A DNA stretch of 44,952 nt, from the IMG/VR virus record IMGVR_UViG_3300046515_000268, positions 1 to 44,952 of that record; one strand, given 5' to 3'. Source of the DNA: a virus. This document shows, piece after piece, positions 1 through 8,383 of this stretch (the first letter of the stretch is position 1; each line of letters begins with the position of its first letter). The translations under genes were made by a program, and so were the position numbers. Below the pieces are notes generated by a model, which saw nothing but the letters and a program-made list of their open reading frames with translations, ran no database searches and was not told the DNA's origin.

Positions 1-1416
1 ATGAAATCGACCCCTTCCGGGCTGCTTGAACAGCCCGCGCTGCAGCGCACGCTCAGCAATCGTCACATCCAGTTAATGGCCATGGGCGGTGCCATCGGCA
101 CCGGCCTGTTCATGGGCTCCGGGAAGATCATCGCGCTCTCCGGAACGTCGATCATCCTCATCTACATGATCATCGGCCTGTTCGTGTTTTTCGTCATGCG
201 CGCCATGGGCGAAATGCTTCTGTCCAACCTCAACTTCAAAACCTTCGCCGACTTCGCCGGTGCCTACCTCGGCCCGCGCGCGGCATTCTTCCTCGGCTGG
301 TCGTACTGGCTAAGCTGGAGCGTCGCGGTGATAGGCGATGCCGTCGTGGTCGGCGGATTCTTCCAGTACTGGTTCCCCGACGTCCCGGCGTGGATACCCG
401 CCGTCGGCATGCTGGCGACCCTGTTCGCGCTAAACGTACTGACCGTCAGGATGTTCGGTGAAGTGGAATTCTGGTTCGCGATCATCAAGATCATTGCCGT
501 CGTAACCCTGATCGGCGTCAGCACCGTGCTGATCGCCAGCTCCTTCGTCTCGCCCAGCGGCGTCACCGCGTCCCTGAGTCACCTGGTGGACAAACAGGCG
601 GCGTTCCCCAACGGCTTGTTCGGCTTCTTCGCCGGATTTCAAATGGCGATTTTCTCCTTCGCCGGCACCGAACTGATCGGCACCGCCGCCGCCGAAACCC
701 GCTCGCCAGAGAAGACCCTGCCCAAAGCAATCAACTCGATTCCGTTGCGGATCATCCTGTTCTACGTCCTCGCGCTGACCTGCATTATTGCCGTGACCTC
801 GTGGCAACAGGTTTCTCCAGTCAAAAGCCCGTTTGTCGAACTATTCCTCGTCGCCGGGTTTCCAGCAGCGGCCGGCATCGTCAACTTCGTCGTCCTGACC
901 TCCGCGGCCTCCTCGGCCAACAGCGGCGTGTTTTCATCAAGCCGCATGCTGTTCGGGCTGGCCAACCAAAACAACGCCCCCGGCCTATTCCGCCGACTGT
1001 CGAGCAACAGCGTGCCACTGCTGAGCCTGGCGTTCACCACACTGTTGATGCTGGTCGGCGTGCTGGTGCTGTTCATCGTGCCGGAAGTCATGACCGCGTT
1101 CACCATCGTCTCCACCGTGTCGGCGATTCTGGTGATCTTCACCTGGTCGACCATCCTCGCGTCTTACATCGCCTACCGCAAAAAGCGCCCGGATCTAAAT
1201 GCGAAGTCGGCTTACAAGATGCCGGGCGGTGTGCCGATGGCTTGGTTCTCGTTGGCGTTTTTGGGGTTTGTGCTGGGGTTGCTGGCATTGCGGCCTGACA
1301 CGCGGATTGCGCTGATGGTGATGCCGGGGTGGTTTGTTTGGTTGGCGATTGCTTATCAGCTGACGCGGTTGAGGAAGCCGAAATCTGTGGTTGAGTCGGC
1401 GGGTCAGTTTGGCTAA
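1..1416 (+). CDS. cycA: D-serine/D-alanine/glycine-type amino acid:H+ symporter (CycA-like)
   Basis: Inner-membrane permease of the amino acid-polyamine-organocation family, predicted to import small neutral amino acids with protons. The 471-aa protein is colinear with E. coli CycA (470 aa) as I remember it. The N-terminal NRHIQLMAMGGAIGTGLFMG block, the MFGEVEFWFA motif, FFAGFQ and the TSAASSANSGVFSSSRMLFG block are all in place, with about 12 hydrophobic segments along the chain. The ATG is the first base of the window, so the promoter and ribosome binding site cannot be seen. A strong terminator follows directly. It is a host gene, not part of the prophage. The exact substrate within the CycA/AnsP/GabP group is inferred from similarity. 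Confidence 0.9.
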   Translation: MKSTPSGLLEQPALQRTLSNRHIQLMAMGGAIGTGLFMGSGKIIALSGTSIILIYMIIGLFVFFVMRAMGEMLLSNLNFKTFADFAGAYLGPRAAFFLGWSYWLSWSVAVIGDAVVVGGFFQYWFPDVPAWIPAVGMLATLFALNVLTVRMFGEVEFWFAIIKIIAVVTLIGVSTVLIASSFVSPSGVTASLSHLVDKQAAFPNGLFGFFAGFQMAIFSFAGTELIGTAAAETRSPEKTLPKAINSIPLRIILFYVLALTCIIAVTSWQQVSPVKSPFVELFLVAGFPAAAGIVNFVVLTSAASSANSGVFSSSRMLFGLANQNNAPGLFRRLSSNSVPLLSLAFTTLLMLVGVLVLFIVPEVMTAFTIVSTVSAILVIFTWSTILASYIAYRKKRPDLNAKSAYKMPGGVPMAWFSLAFLGFVLGLLALRPDTRIALMVMPGWFVWLAIAYQLTRLRKPKSVVESAGQFG

Positions 1417-1429
1417 ATCTGCGAGCGAA

Positions 1430-1459
1430 AGCCGTCACCTGGAAGTGACGGCTTTTTTG
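1430..1459 (+). terminator. Intrinsic terminator of cycA
   Basis: An 8-bp perfect stem (GCCGTCAC/GTGACGGC) with a 6-nt loop is followed by six T. It lies 14 nt after the cycA stop codon. Confidence 0.9.
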
Positions 1460-1503
1460 TTATCAGTGAACGAGCATTTCATCTGCCCATGGCGGGACAG
1501 GCT

Positions 1504-1866
1504 TCACGCCTTCACCTCAACGTTATCCAACGCCTGATTCACCGCCAACTCCCCCAACATCACCACCTGCGCAATGCCCAGCGCGGTTTTGCGGTGCGAG
1601 GGGTCGAGTGCTGCGGCGAAGTTGTTGAGCATTTCGGAAGCGGAACTCAGCGTTTCACTGGCATTGGCCAATAGGGATTCCGAGTCGTACTTGGGGTTGG
1701 CGAGGTACATGCGCTCGGGCTCGTTGACGCTGGACATGATGTGGCCGGCGGGAAGGAGGTAGTGATCGAGGGCGCGCTCGGCGGCTTCGTGGAGTTTTTT
1801 GGAGTTGAGGGATTCGTAGGGGGATGCGGGATCGGTTTCTGGTGGGTTGGGCGTTACTTTGAACAT
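1504..1866 (-). CDS. DUF6124/DUF3077-type Pseudomonas protein
   Basis: A 120-aa soluble protein of unknown function. It starts MFKVTPNPPETDPASPYES and contains AAERALDHYL and a C-terminal VVMLGELAVNQALDNV segment. I recognise these as typical of a family I associate with Pseudomonas, usually annotated DUF6124 or DUF3077. The sequence looks mostly helical, with no signal peptide or membrane segment. The start has GAGG eight to nine bases upstream. The gene is convergent with cycA and has a long structured leader (1867-2110). I cannot assign a biochemical role; the family name is from memory. Confidence 0.8.
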   Translation of the reverse strand: MFKVTPNPPETDPASPYESLNSKKLHEAAERALDHYLLPAGHIMSSVNEPERMYLANPKYDSESLLANASETLSSASEMLNNFAAALDPSHRKTALGIAQVVMLGELAVNQALDNVEVKA

Positions 1867-2110
1867 AGATGGAACCTCTAGCGCGATTACTAAAAGAAGC
1901 CATCACCCACGCTACCAAACGATGGGTGGCGGCCATACGCGGGTTGGTAGACCGGTCGCACTAGAACCCGGCGCCCACGAATGGGCCCCACGCATGACCA
2001 CCATGAAATCCGAGTCCTAGGGAAGCGACTGAAATTGGTGATGCGATGCATCTAGACACGAAGCGGGCTACCAAACCCGATCACTGGTTTTCAGTGATGT
2101 GGGGACGATA
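1867..2110 (-). promoter_or_regulatory. Structured leader of the DUF6124-type gene with two competing pairings
   Basis: There is no convincing coding region here. On the transcribed (minus) strand, GTTTGGTAG occurs at 2076-2068 and again at 1920-1912. Its complement CTACCAAC lies between them at 1950-1943. The middle element can pair with only one flank at a time, an arrangement seen in bistable leaders. Another stem is visible as ATCACTG/CAGTGAT near 2080-2098. A cis-regulatory role is inference. Confidence 0.4.
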
Positions 2111-2485
2111 GAACCTGCGGGCTAGACGCACAAGCCGGGGGATTCTGTCTTAGGTGTAGGGGGAGGCGCAAGGGAGTGTAGGCTTAGGACTGCAGGAACA
2201 GGCCTCATCTAAACAAACACGTTTTTTCCGTTTGGAAAGGCTTTACGGGCACACTGATCGATCCCGGTAACGCCAATAGCACAGGAGAGCACTGCGTTCC
2301 GTTTTCAAGCGCTGTCCGTCTCTCCGATGATGGATTGGACGCAGTGACCAACTGTCCTCCAGCCCTCCTGGTTCAAACCTCCCAGGCTCGTTTCCTTGTA
2401 GCAATTTTTTAGCATGCGACGAAGTCTGCCCACCAAGGACACTACCGGTAGTATCATGGTTCTTTCATCTCAAAAGAGGCAATCC
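2111..2485. other. Intergenic region with a 12-bp palindrome
   Basis: I find no supported gene. A perfect 12-bp palindrome, ACTACCGGTAGT, lies at 2441-2452, 33 bp before the start codon of the next gene, where an operator would sit. Nothing else stands out. Confidence 0.4.
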
Positions 2486-2698
2486 ATGTCTAACGAGTAT
2501 TCGTCATCGGATGTGCTGAGGATGTATCAAAATCAACTCGGACTGGAGGCAGCCCTGATGGAGCCAACCCTTCTCATCGAGAAGCTGGGTCTGACCAAAG
2601 CTGGAGACAACATCCGTAGTGCCCTTTGGCTGATTGGCGGAAACGCGCGCCACATCAAGCAGGGATTGGCAAGGCTGAAGGGTAAGAATGAGACTTAG
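2486..2698 (+). CDS. Small conserved-looking protein, function unknown
   Basis: A 70-aa protein starting MSNEYSSSDVLRMYQNQLG, predicted to be helical, with a basic C-terminus (KQGLARLKGKNET). The frame is open further upstream, but I chose the ATG at 2486 because AAAGAGG lies six bases before it. There is no signal peptide or membrane segment. It stands alone between the host flank and the AT-rich nuclease gene, with a palindrome just upstream that could be its operator. I do not recognise the family. Confidence 0.6.
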   Translation: MSNEYSSSDVLRMYQNQLGLEAALMEPTLLIEKLGLTKAGDNIRSALWLIGGNARHIKQGLARLKGKNET

Positions 2699-3053
2699 GT
2701 CGGTTACATATCTCGACCCATACCTGCTCCCGAAATCGTCAGCAAGCTCTCGGCCATTAAATGTCACTCTGGTACAGCTCAACTGCCGTGCCGGTTGATA
2801 TAGCCCGGTACATTTGCGTCAGCGCTTCCAGCTAGAGCGGCACAACGCGCTGACTAGCCAGGCAACCTAACGAATTCTCTATAGGGACGAGATGTTGTCG
2901 CTGAGCGCTTTCCTTAGACCTGGTGAGCATATTTTTAAGAGAAATTCAAAAAACACAAAGCTTAATGATATCATCCTTCTAACCAAAGCCCGCCTTGGCG
3001 CCTTTACTTCAACCAATAAGTTTCGCAGTTTAAAATTTCGAATGGAACTCACC

Positions 3054-4238
3054 ATGAATCCACTAAGGCGCTCACTACAAAGTAGCATTCACAATCACAG
3101 ACCGCCGGAATCCGATCCTGAATTCGAAGATATTTGCCTAGATCTTTTCGAACTCATACTAAAAAACCACGATATAAAAATTTATAACAAAATAGGCCCA
3201 GCCTATATAACCTATAAAGGCAGCAAAGGAGATAAACAATATGGCTTTGACATTAAATGCAAGTCAAGCTTAGCCGTAGCCCAATGCAAGCTTGTAGACG
3301 ACTTATTCCCCAGCGACTTACAAAAAGAACTTAAAAAACTTCTTGAGTACAAAGGAATAGTATCTCATTATTTTTTCCTAATCTCGAATGACCGAGTCAA
3401 ATCCTCACTTCAAGACTGGGTAGATGAAAAAAATAGTGAAACAGAAGTGAAAATAAACGAAGACAAACGCTTTCCGGTTGAGCCCGCTGATCGTCTTCCA
3501 TGGTTTCACATCATTGGCTGGACTGAAATAAAGAATTACATATTAGAGAGTACCCTGCTCACACTTAAGTGGGGTGTCTTAGAAGGACTTACCACCAAAT
3601 ACCCTTACCTGCACGGCCTAAATACAGACAAACTTAAGCTTGCAATTAAAAACATTGCCCTAACAAGCGAGATTCCACCTTGCTCAAAAGCCATTTCAGG
3701 TTACGACAGCTTAACCAACTCGCTAAACCCTGGTGAAATATTAAAGCTTGGCTTTGAATCAAAAATCGATTTTAACACACTTAAAGGAATTTCAAACTTC
3801 ATACAGCTTTACGATGAAACCTATAATATCTCTCAGACATACAGCAACACACTAAAGAAGCTCGACTCCGAGGACACCATTATCTTCGAAGAGGGTTTAG
3901 ACCAGCTAAATACGATCTCTCGTTACTCCGCAAGAATATATGCTCTACAATACCTACGAAAAGCATACCTCGCAGCTCGCGCCCTTAACAATATATTATT
4001 TATTGATGAAGATTACTCCTACCCGGAGACTTTCACGCAGAATTACGAGGATGGTTTCGAAGAAATTCCAACCGGTTATTTGTTATTTAATTTTAGCAAT
4101 CCCACAGAAGTTAATTCCCCATGGTACATTGACCCGACAACTGTTCAACAGTCAGCCTCCATTCTTGCTACGGAATTACAAAACTTCACATTTAGCAGTT
4201 CATTTGAAGCTCCCACCGAGCTCTTAGATTTTAAATAA
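3054..4238 (+). CDS. Putative Mrr-like (PD-(D/E)XK) nuclease, candidate defence protein
   Basis: A 394-aa protein from this start. Residues about 20-85 look like an Mrr-type restriction-endonuclease fold: FEDICLDLFELI (Glu25), then YGFDIKC (Asp66), then VAQCKL (Gln77, Lys79), the E...GxD...QxK pattern. The rest, about 300 aa, is unrecognised and mostly helical, and may be a sensor or target-recognition part. The gene is strikingly AT-rich next to its neighbours, which suggests recent transfer. The frame is also open from an ATG at 2892 (448 aa, AGGGA four bases upstream); I prefer 3054 because the domain starts soon after and the extra N-terminus looks unstructured. No partner gene is adjacent. 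Anti-phage function is inferred. Confidence 0.7.
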   Translation: MNPLRRSLQSSIHNHRPPESDPEFEDICLDLFELILKNHDIKIYNKIGPAYITYKGSKGDKQYGFDIKCKSSLAVAQCKLVDDLFPSDLQKELKKLLEYKGIVSHYFFLISNDRVKSSLQDWVDEKNSETEVKINEDKRFPVEPADRLPWFHIIGWTEIKNYILESTLLTLKWGVLEGLTTKYPYLHGLNTDKLKLAIKNIALTSEIPPCSKAISGYDSLTNSLNPGEILKLGFESKIDFNTLKGISNFIQLYDETYNISQTYSNTLKKLDSEDTIIFEEGLDQLNTISRYSARIYALQYLRKAYLAARALNNILFIDEDYSYPETFTQNYEDGFEEIPTGYLLFNFSNPTEVNSPWYIDPTTVQQSASILATELQNFTFSSSFEAPTELLDFK

Positions 4239-4540
4239 ATTTTACTATCTGGAAGGTATTGTAGCCGCGTCTGTTCGGCAGTCGTCCGCGATGAGTCGTT
4301 GCCACCATCGATAATACTGTCACATCAGGATAGGGATTCGAACCCCTGCCTAAGTCCGCACAAACCGCTTCAGGCCAGTAAATCAGGAGTGAAACCCGTT
4401 AACTGATGGCATGTCGCGGCCTATTCCGGCCCACGATCTGCCCTAAATTTGCCCTAAAACAATCCGCCTCTACAGACACTCGACCATGACGCGCAGCTCC
4501 ACGATAGTGCGCAACACTGCTTCGTGAATGCCTTCGCCGA
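4239..4540. other. Gene-free stretch with a tRNA T-arm-like sequence
   Basis: No coding region is supported. On the minus strand, around 4350-4327, AGGGGTTCGAATCCCTATC reads like a tRNA T arm with the canonical TTCGAAT loop. No CCA-ended acceptor or upstream arms are present. It may be a worn integration scar or chance. An ATTTGCCCTAAA-type repeat (GCCCTAAA at 4440 and 4451) lies nearby. Confidence 0.3.
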
Positions 4541-4780
4541 TCACTGTTCGTGCTCCTGACGCTGCGCCGTGGCCGTTGCCTCGAAGGTCTTATACAAACC
4601 TTCGATACTCGCCGCGCTCAGCACCTTGACCGTCTCCAGCCCCAGTACAAGACCTTCGGCACGATCACTGGCGCGAAAAAGGTCGTCCGCCGTGTGCGCC
4701 AAGGCAATTTGGTGCAAAAGTTTCAGGGTTTGAACCTCCACCGCATTCGGCAGGTTCAATGCAGACAGTGCCTTATCCAT
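4541..4780 (-). CDS. Unknown helical protein, second gene of a coupled pair
   Basis: A 79-aa protein (starts MDKALSALNLPNAVEVQTLK) that looks entirely helical, with no membrane segment. I chose the ATG at 4780 because GAGGGG lies just upstream, and because it overlaps the end of the preceding gene by 8 bp, a sign of translational coupling. I do not recognise the family. The pair sits in the accessory region, divergent from the NACHT gene. Confidence 0.6.
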   Translation of the reverse strand: MDKALSALNLPNAVEVQTLKLLHQIALAHTADDLFRASDRAEGLVLGLETVKVLSAASIEGLYKTFEATATAQRQEHEQ

Positions 4781-5108
4781 GCTGCCCCTCGCTCGATTCG
4801 GCGCCGTTCGCCGGCGGGGCAAACCCCAGCTCGCCGGATTCGACATCGAGCAGCAGCCAGCCGCCCAGCTGTTGGTTGCAGGCGCCAACGATCAGCCCCT
4901 GGACCACCAGCCCATCTGGCAGAATCACCCGCAGCATGTTGGCGTTCTCGGGACCTTCCAGAAAACTCGCTAGTTCGACACGGGTGCAATTGGGGCCGAT
5001 CTTGCTCAAGCGCACCGGGCATTCGAGCATCGTTAATTCGGCGGGTGGACTGCCCTCGTAGCGGTCGATCACGACCACGGTGGCCAATCCCTCATAGACG
5101 TAGGACAT
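4773..5108 (-). CDS. Unknown beta-rich protein, first gene of a coupled pair
   Basis: A 111-aa protein (starts MSYVYEGLATVVVIDRYEG) with alternating hydrophobic strands such as MLRVILPDGLVVQGLIVGA and a polar C-terminal tail. No signal peptide or membrane segment is visible. The ATG at 5108 is preceded by GGGAG at good spacing; a longer open frame to 5222 lacks such support. It overlaps the next gene. The 281-bp divergent gap up to the NACHT gene should hold both promoters. No function can be assigned. Confidence 0.6.
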   Translation of the reverse strand: MSYVYEGLATVVVIDRYEGSPPAELTMLECPVRLSKIGPNCTRVELASFLEGPENANMLRVILPDGLVVQGLIVGACNQQLGGWLLLDVESGELGFAPPANGAESSEGQHG

Positions 5109-5389
5109 GAACGGTGCTCCCTGTTCGAAGAAGTGGGCCGAATGCATCGACCATAAAGTGATGGCAATGGTAGACCAGGCCGGATGGATCTGATTTCCAC
5201 GGCGCGAAAAAATGGCCCTCACGCTTGGGCAAGGTGTGGGGGCCGATTGAACATAGGCTGGAATTCAATGTAGGTCTACGCACAAAACCTGTTCATTTCC
5301 AAGCCCATCTCTGCTATCAATGCAGTCAATCTGAAAGTAATTGCAAATAGCCATATCACCTACCGCGATGACCAGAAGAAGGGATTTTT

Positions 5390-7633
5390 ATGCACTCATG
5401 GAAAAAATTAGAAGAGCATGTGCGCGATATTGCTGCCGTGGTATGGCGGAAACCGGCATTAGCTGACAGGATCGACGGTGTCAATTTCGATGCCGTGATT
5501 AGGCTCTCTGAAGAAGAGTTCGTAATAATCGAAATAACGGAAAACTGCTCTCTAGATAAAGTTCGCACCGACGTTGCAAAAATCGCCCCGGTCAAGTTTT
5601 CTCTTTTGGCTCAAGGAGTACTTGCGAAATCCTATATCGTCATGCGGGATGAACCAACCCAAGGAATGATTGATGTGGGCAAGTCCCACAAAATCAACGT
5701 AGTTTCTTTGAAAACCTTTTCTGTACTTGCATTTGACTACCCTAGCTATGTAAACCTGAGGAATAACAGAGCTTTTGGAAGCGCGATTGATCCAAGCACT
5801 GGAGATCCAGATAAGAATGATTACATCCCGGTCAACTATGTAGATGAAACCGAAAGGAAGATACTCGACGTCCATGCTGTCAGTGAGCGATTAAAAAGAG
5901 GTGAACACATTGTATTACTGGGCGATTATGGAACCGGTAAAAGTAGATGCGTCAAAGAAGCCTTTCAGTTACTTTCCGAGCAATGTATAGGCGCAGCATC
6001 TGTTGTATTTGCAATTAATCTTCGCGAGCATTGGGGTGCCGCTTCAGCTTCTGAGATCATCGCTGGGCACTTGCAGCGTCTAGGCCTTTCCGGGTTTATT
6101 GATCGAGCAATGCAATTATTATCAACCGGTCATATTTTACTTCTGCTTGATGGATTTGACGAAGTCGGATCTCAAACCTTTGGCAGCACGCAAACCAGGC
6201 GAGCATCAATACGTCGAGATGCATTACAGGGCATAAGAGAGCTTATAGAGTCGAGCAAGGCTGGCGTTCTTGTTACTGGCCGCCCCCATTACTTCAATAG
6301 CAACAAGGAGATGCTCGACAGTTTGGGAATGACTAAAGGGCGCGAACTTCCACTAATATTAAAATGCGCAGAAGAATTTAGTATTTCTGAAGCTCAGGAT
6401 TATTTGATCAACATAGGCGTGAACACTAGTGTCCCAACATGGCTACCCCGCAAACCATTAATGTTTTGGGTTCTTGCAGCTATTCAGTCATCAGAAGCAG
6501 AAAAAATACTCGGCGGTTCATCAGGAGAAATCGACTTCTGGGGCCAATTTCTGTCAACTGTATGTATACGAGAAGCAAGCTTCCACAACTCTATTGATGC
6601 AGAATATGTTCGCTTAGTACTGATCAATTTGGCAAAAATCACTAGGCTTAGTGATCGTCCACTCGGCCGATTGACGCCCGCAGATGTAAACCTTGCTTAT
6701 ACAAATGCCACCGGTGAGATCCCTGATGAGTCTGGCCAGCTGATGCTCAGCCGGCTCTGCACGTTAGGACGTATCGAACCCGAGTCTCCTGACCGTCAAT
6801 TTGTCGATCCATATATCGTCCAACTACTTTTCGCAGAATGCTTGTCAGATGACCTCGCGAATAAATCGGACGATATCCTTTCGGAGAACTGGAAGCAGCC
6901 ACTGGAAGAAATCGGCATGGTACTTTTGTCTCAGTGGATCGAAAAATTAGATCTTACTTCGAATGCGATTTCACTACTTCATCGACAATCAACACCTCAG
7001 AACCGTCAAGTAAGCGGAGAACTTGTTGCGGCAATATCACTGCTTGACGGGGACGCCTTGGATTTTCGCGGTGTGCAGATTTGGTACTCCGAAATAGCTG
7101 TAATATCCTTTGGCACTGTCAAAATGTCTAATTTACACTTCAAAAAATGCATGTTTGGCAAGGTAGAGTTTGACGCCTGCCTAATAGAAGACAGCTCCAA
7201 TCTAATCTTGAGTGATTCCGACATTTATATGGCTACGGGATTATCATCCGCCGAGGAGCGTCCTGACTGGGTGCAGAATTGCACTATTGAGCATACGGAA
7301 AATGTGTCTAACTCTGCACGAATTAAAGCCAGCAATTTACCCCCTGCGCAAAAGCTTTTCCTTTCAGTAATCCAAAAAATATTCTTCCAGCGAGGGGGTG
7401 GTCGAAAAGCCTCTTCACTCTATAAGGGTGGTTTTGGTCAACCTTATGATCGCAAAGTAATAGATGAAATCTTGGCAATTTTGGTAAACGAAGGATACGT
7501 ACAAAAAAGTAAAGATGGGTCTGGCTTTATATACAATCCAAAACGCGAATACTCACCGAGGATGAAAACGATAAAAGATCAACTCTCGTTGAGCAAGGAT
7601 GAGCTTTGGTTGCGAATGGCGAAAATGGGGTAG
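5390..7633 (+). CDS. NACHT-domain STAND ATPase with nuclease-like N-terminus, candidate anti-phage protein
   Basis: A 747-aa protein. Residues 1-120 resemble a restriction-endonuclease fold (GVNFDAVIR with Asp34; VIIEITE with Glu48), but the usual lysine of E-x-K is Thr50, so catalysis is uncertain. The NACHT ATPase follows: Walker A GDYGTGKS (178-185), Walker B ILLLLDGFDE (249-258) and a VTGRP sensor (295-299). Residues about 545-610 are pentapeptide-like (DFRGV, KKCMFGKVEFDAC). A winged-helix-like C-terminus follows at about 655-725. This effector-NTPase-sensor order matches bacterial NLR-like defence proteins. AAGGG precedes the ATG. It is lower in GC than the prophage and flanked by an inverted repeat. 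The defence role is inferred from family and context. Confidence 0.85.
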   Translation: MHSWKKLEEHVRDIAAVVWRKPALADRIDGVNFDAVIRLSEEEFVIIEITENCSLDKVRTDVAKIAPVKFSLLAQGVLAKSYIVMRDEPTQGMIDVGKSHKINVVSLKTFSVLAFDYPSYVNLRNNRAFGSAIDPSTGDPDKNDYIPVNYVDETERKILDVHAVSERLKRGEHIVLLGDYGTGKSRCVKEAFQLLSEQCIGAASVVFAINLREHWGAASASEIIAGHLQRLGLSGFIDRAMQLLSTGHILLLLDGFDEVGSQTFGSTQTRRASIRRDALQGIRELIESSKAGVLVTGRPHYFNSNKEMLDSLGMTKGRELPLILKCAEEFSISEAQDYLINIGVNTSVPTWLPRKPLMFWVLAAIQSSEAEKILGGSSGEIDFWGQFLSTVCIREASFHNSIDAEYVRLVLINLAKITRLSDRPLGRLTPADVNLAYTNATGEIPDESGQLMLSRLCTLGRIEPESPDRQFVDPYIVQLLFAECLSDDLANKSDDILSENWKQPLEEIGMVLLSQWIEKLDLTSNAISLLHRQSTPQNRQVSGELVAAISLLDGDALDFRGVQIWYSEIAVISFGTVKMSNLHFKKCMFGKVEFDACLIEDSSNLILSDSDIYMATGLSSAEERPDWVQNCTIEHTENVSNSARIKASNLPPAQKLFLSVIQKIFFQRGGGRKASSLYKGGFGQPYDRKVIDEILAILVNEGYVQKSKDGSGFIYNPKREYSPRMKTIKDQLSLSKDELWLRMAKMG

Positions 7634-7662
7634 TGCGAGGTCGCTTCTCAACTTCTGATAGA

Positions 7663-7700
7663 GCGCTGCGCAATTGTGCTATCTCGACATTGCGCAGCGC
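7663..7700. repeat. 12-bp perfect inverted repeat after the NACHT gene
   Basis: GCGCTGCGCAAT at 7663-7674 and its complement at 7689-7700 form a strong hairpin with a 14-nt loop, 30 nt after the NACHT stop codon. There is no T tract, so it may be a processing or Rho-dependent end rather than an intrinsic terminator. Confidence 0.6.
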
Positions 7701-7860
7701 CTAATTAGCAACTAATTTCTCACCGCCAACATATATTCTTAAGGCTTGCCCCACCTTTATCACGATTTCAAGAGGGGACGCCTAAATGCTACAGAAAATT
7801 TTAGCGTTGACCGAACACGACCGAGCATATGGTCGAATGCTACTAGCCGCGACGACACCT

Positions 7861-8079
7861 CTAAAAATGCCGTACTCTCATAATAGCCTCAGTAATGGCT
7901 TCAGCATTTCTGTTCAGGGTTTCCATCGCCACGACCGCGTTATCCGCAACATCTACTACGCCGTTATCTGAAAGCCATTTCGTGATCTCTTCAATTGCCG
8001 CAGCCAGCGCATGCTGATTGTGCAGAAGCAACGTCAGAGCATCTGCCGTAGCGACATTGGAGTCTGATTTGTTTGGCAT
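7861..8079 (-). CDS. Small Pseudomonas protein, function unknown
   Basis: A 72-aa helical protein starting MPNKSDSNVATADALTLLL, followed by HNQHALAAAIEEITKWLSD. I have a general memory of similar short proteins in Pseudomonas genomes near prophages but no function for them. The start has AGGA at acceptable spacing. No membrane segment or signal peptide is seen. It lies between the NACHT gene and the umuDC end of the prophage, so it could belong to either element. Confidence 0.6.
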   Translation of the reverse strand: MPNKSDSNVATADALTLLLHNQHALAAAIEEITKWLSDNGVVDVADNAVVAMETLNRNAEAITEAIMRVRHF

Positions 8080-8383
8080 GGAGTCGTCCTGGAGCGGGGG
8101 TCTGGAGAGAATAGTTCAAAAGCCGCCGCATCCTCACCAACGATTCATTCGCTGGGCACTATTTTTCGCACCAAATTAGCGTCCCAGTTTCATCTCAGTC
8201 CCATATGGCCTTTTTTCAGACGACAAAAACCACACCCCCCCCCCCGACTTTCTCTAGTAAAATCAGTGGCTTGCGTTTACAGAATGTGGCGGAGAAGGAG
8301 AAATTCGAACGTTCAACACATAGGCGGCCACGGCAAACACTTAGTCACGTATTCATTCGACCGCAGCCCAAAGCGCACGCTCA
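8080..8383. other. Gene-free boundary region between the accessory genes and umuC
   Basis: No gene is supported. It holds a run of 11 C at 8235-8245 and the tRNA 3'-end-like sequence at 8287-8310, which is listed separately. Confidence 0.5.
8287..8310 (-). other. tRNA-Ser-like 3' end, candidate prophage attachment core
   Basis: Read on the minus strand this is GTTCGAATTTCTCCTTCTC followed by CGCCA: a T loop, the 3' half of an acceptor stem and CCA, as at the end of a Pseudomonas serine tRNA. The matching 5' acceptor strand and the D and anticodon arms are absent upstream. A detached tRNA 3' end is what integration leaves on the side away from the integrase. Its orientation fits an intact tRNA lying just beyond the integrase at the right edge. 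That tRNA is outside the window. Confidence 0.45.

Noticed and set aside
3940-4227. Second plus-strand frame inside the nuclease gene
   Set aside because: Out-of-frame shadow with unusual composition; no start signal, and the nuclease frame is clearly the coding one.
8235-8245. Run of 11 C as a phase-variation tract
   Set aside because: It is not inside a supported gene or at promoter spacing, so a switching role cannot be argued; it may also be error-prone in sequencing.
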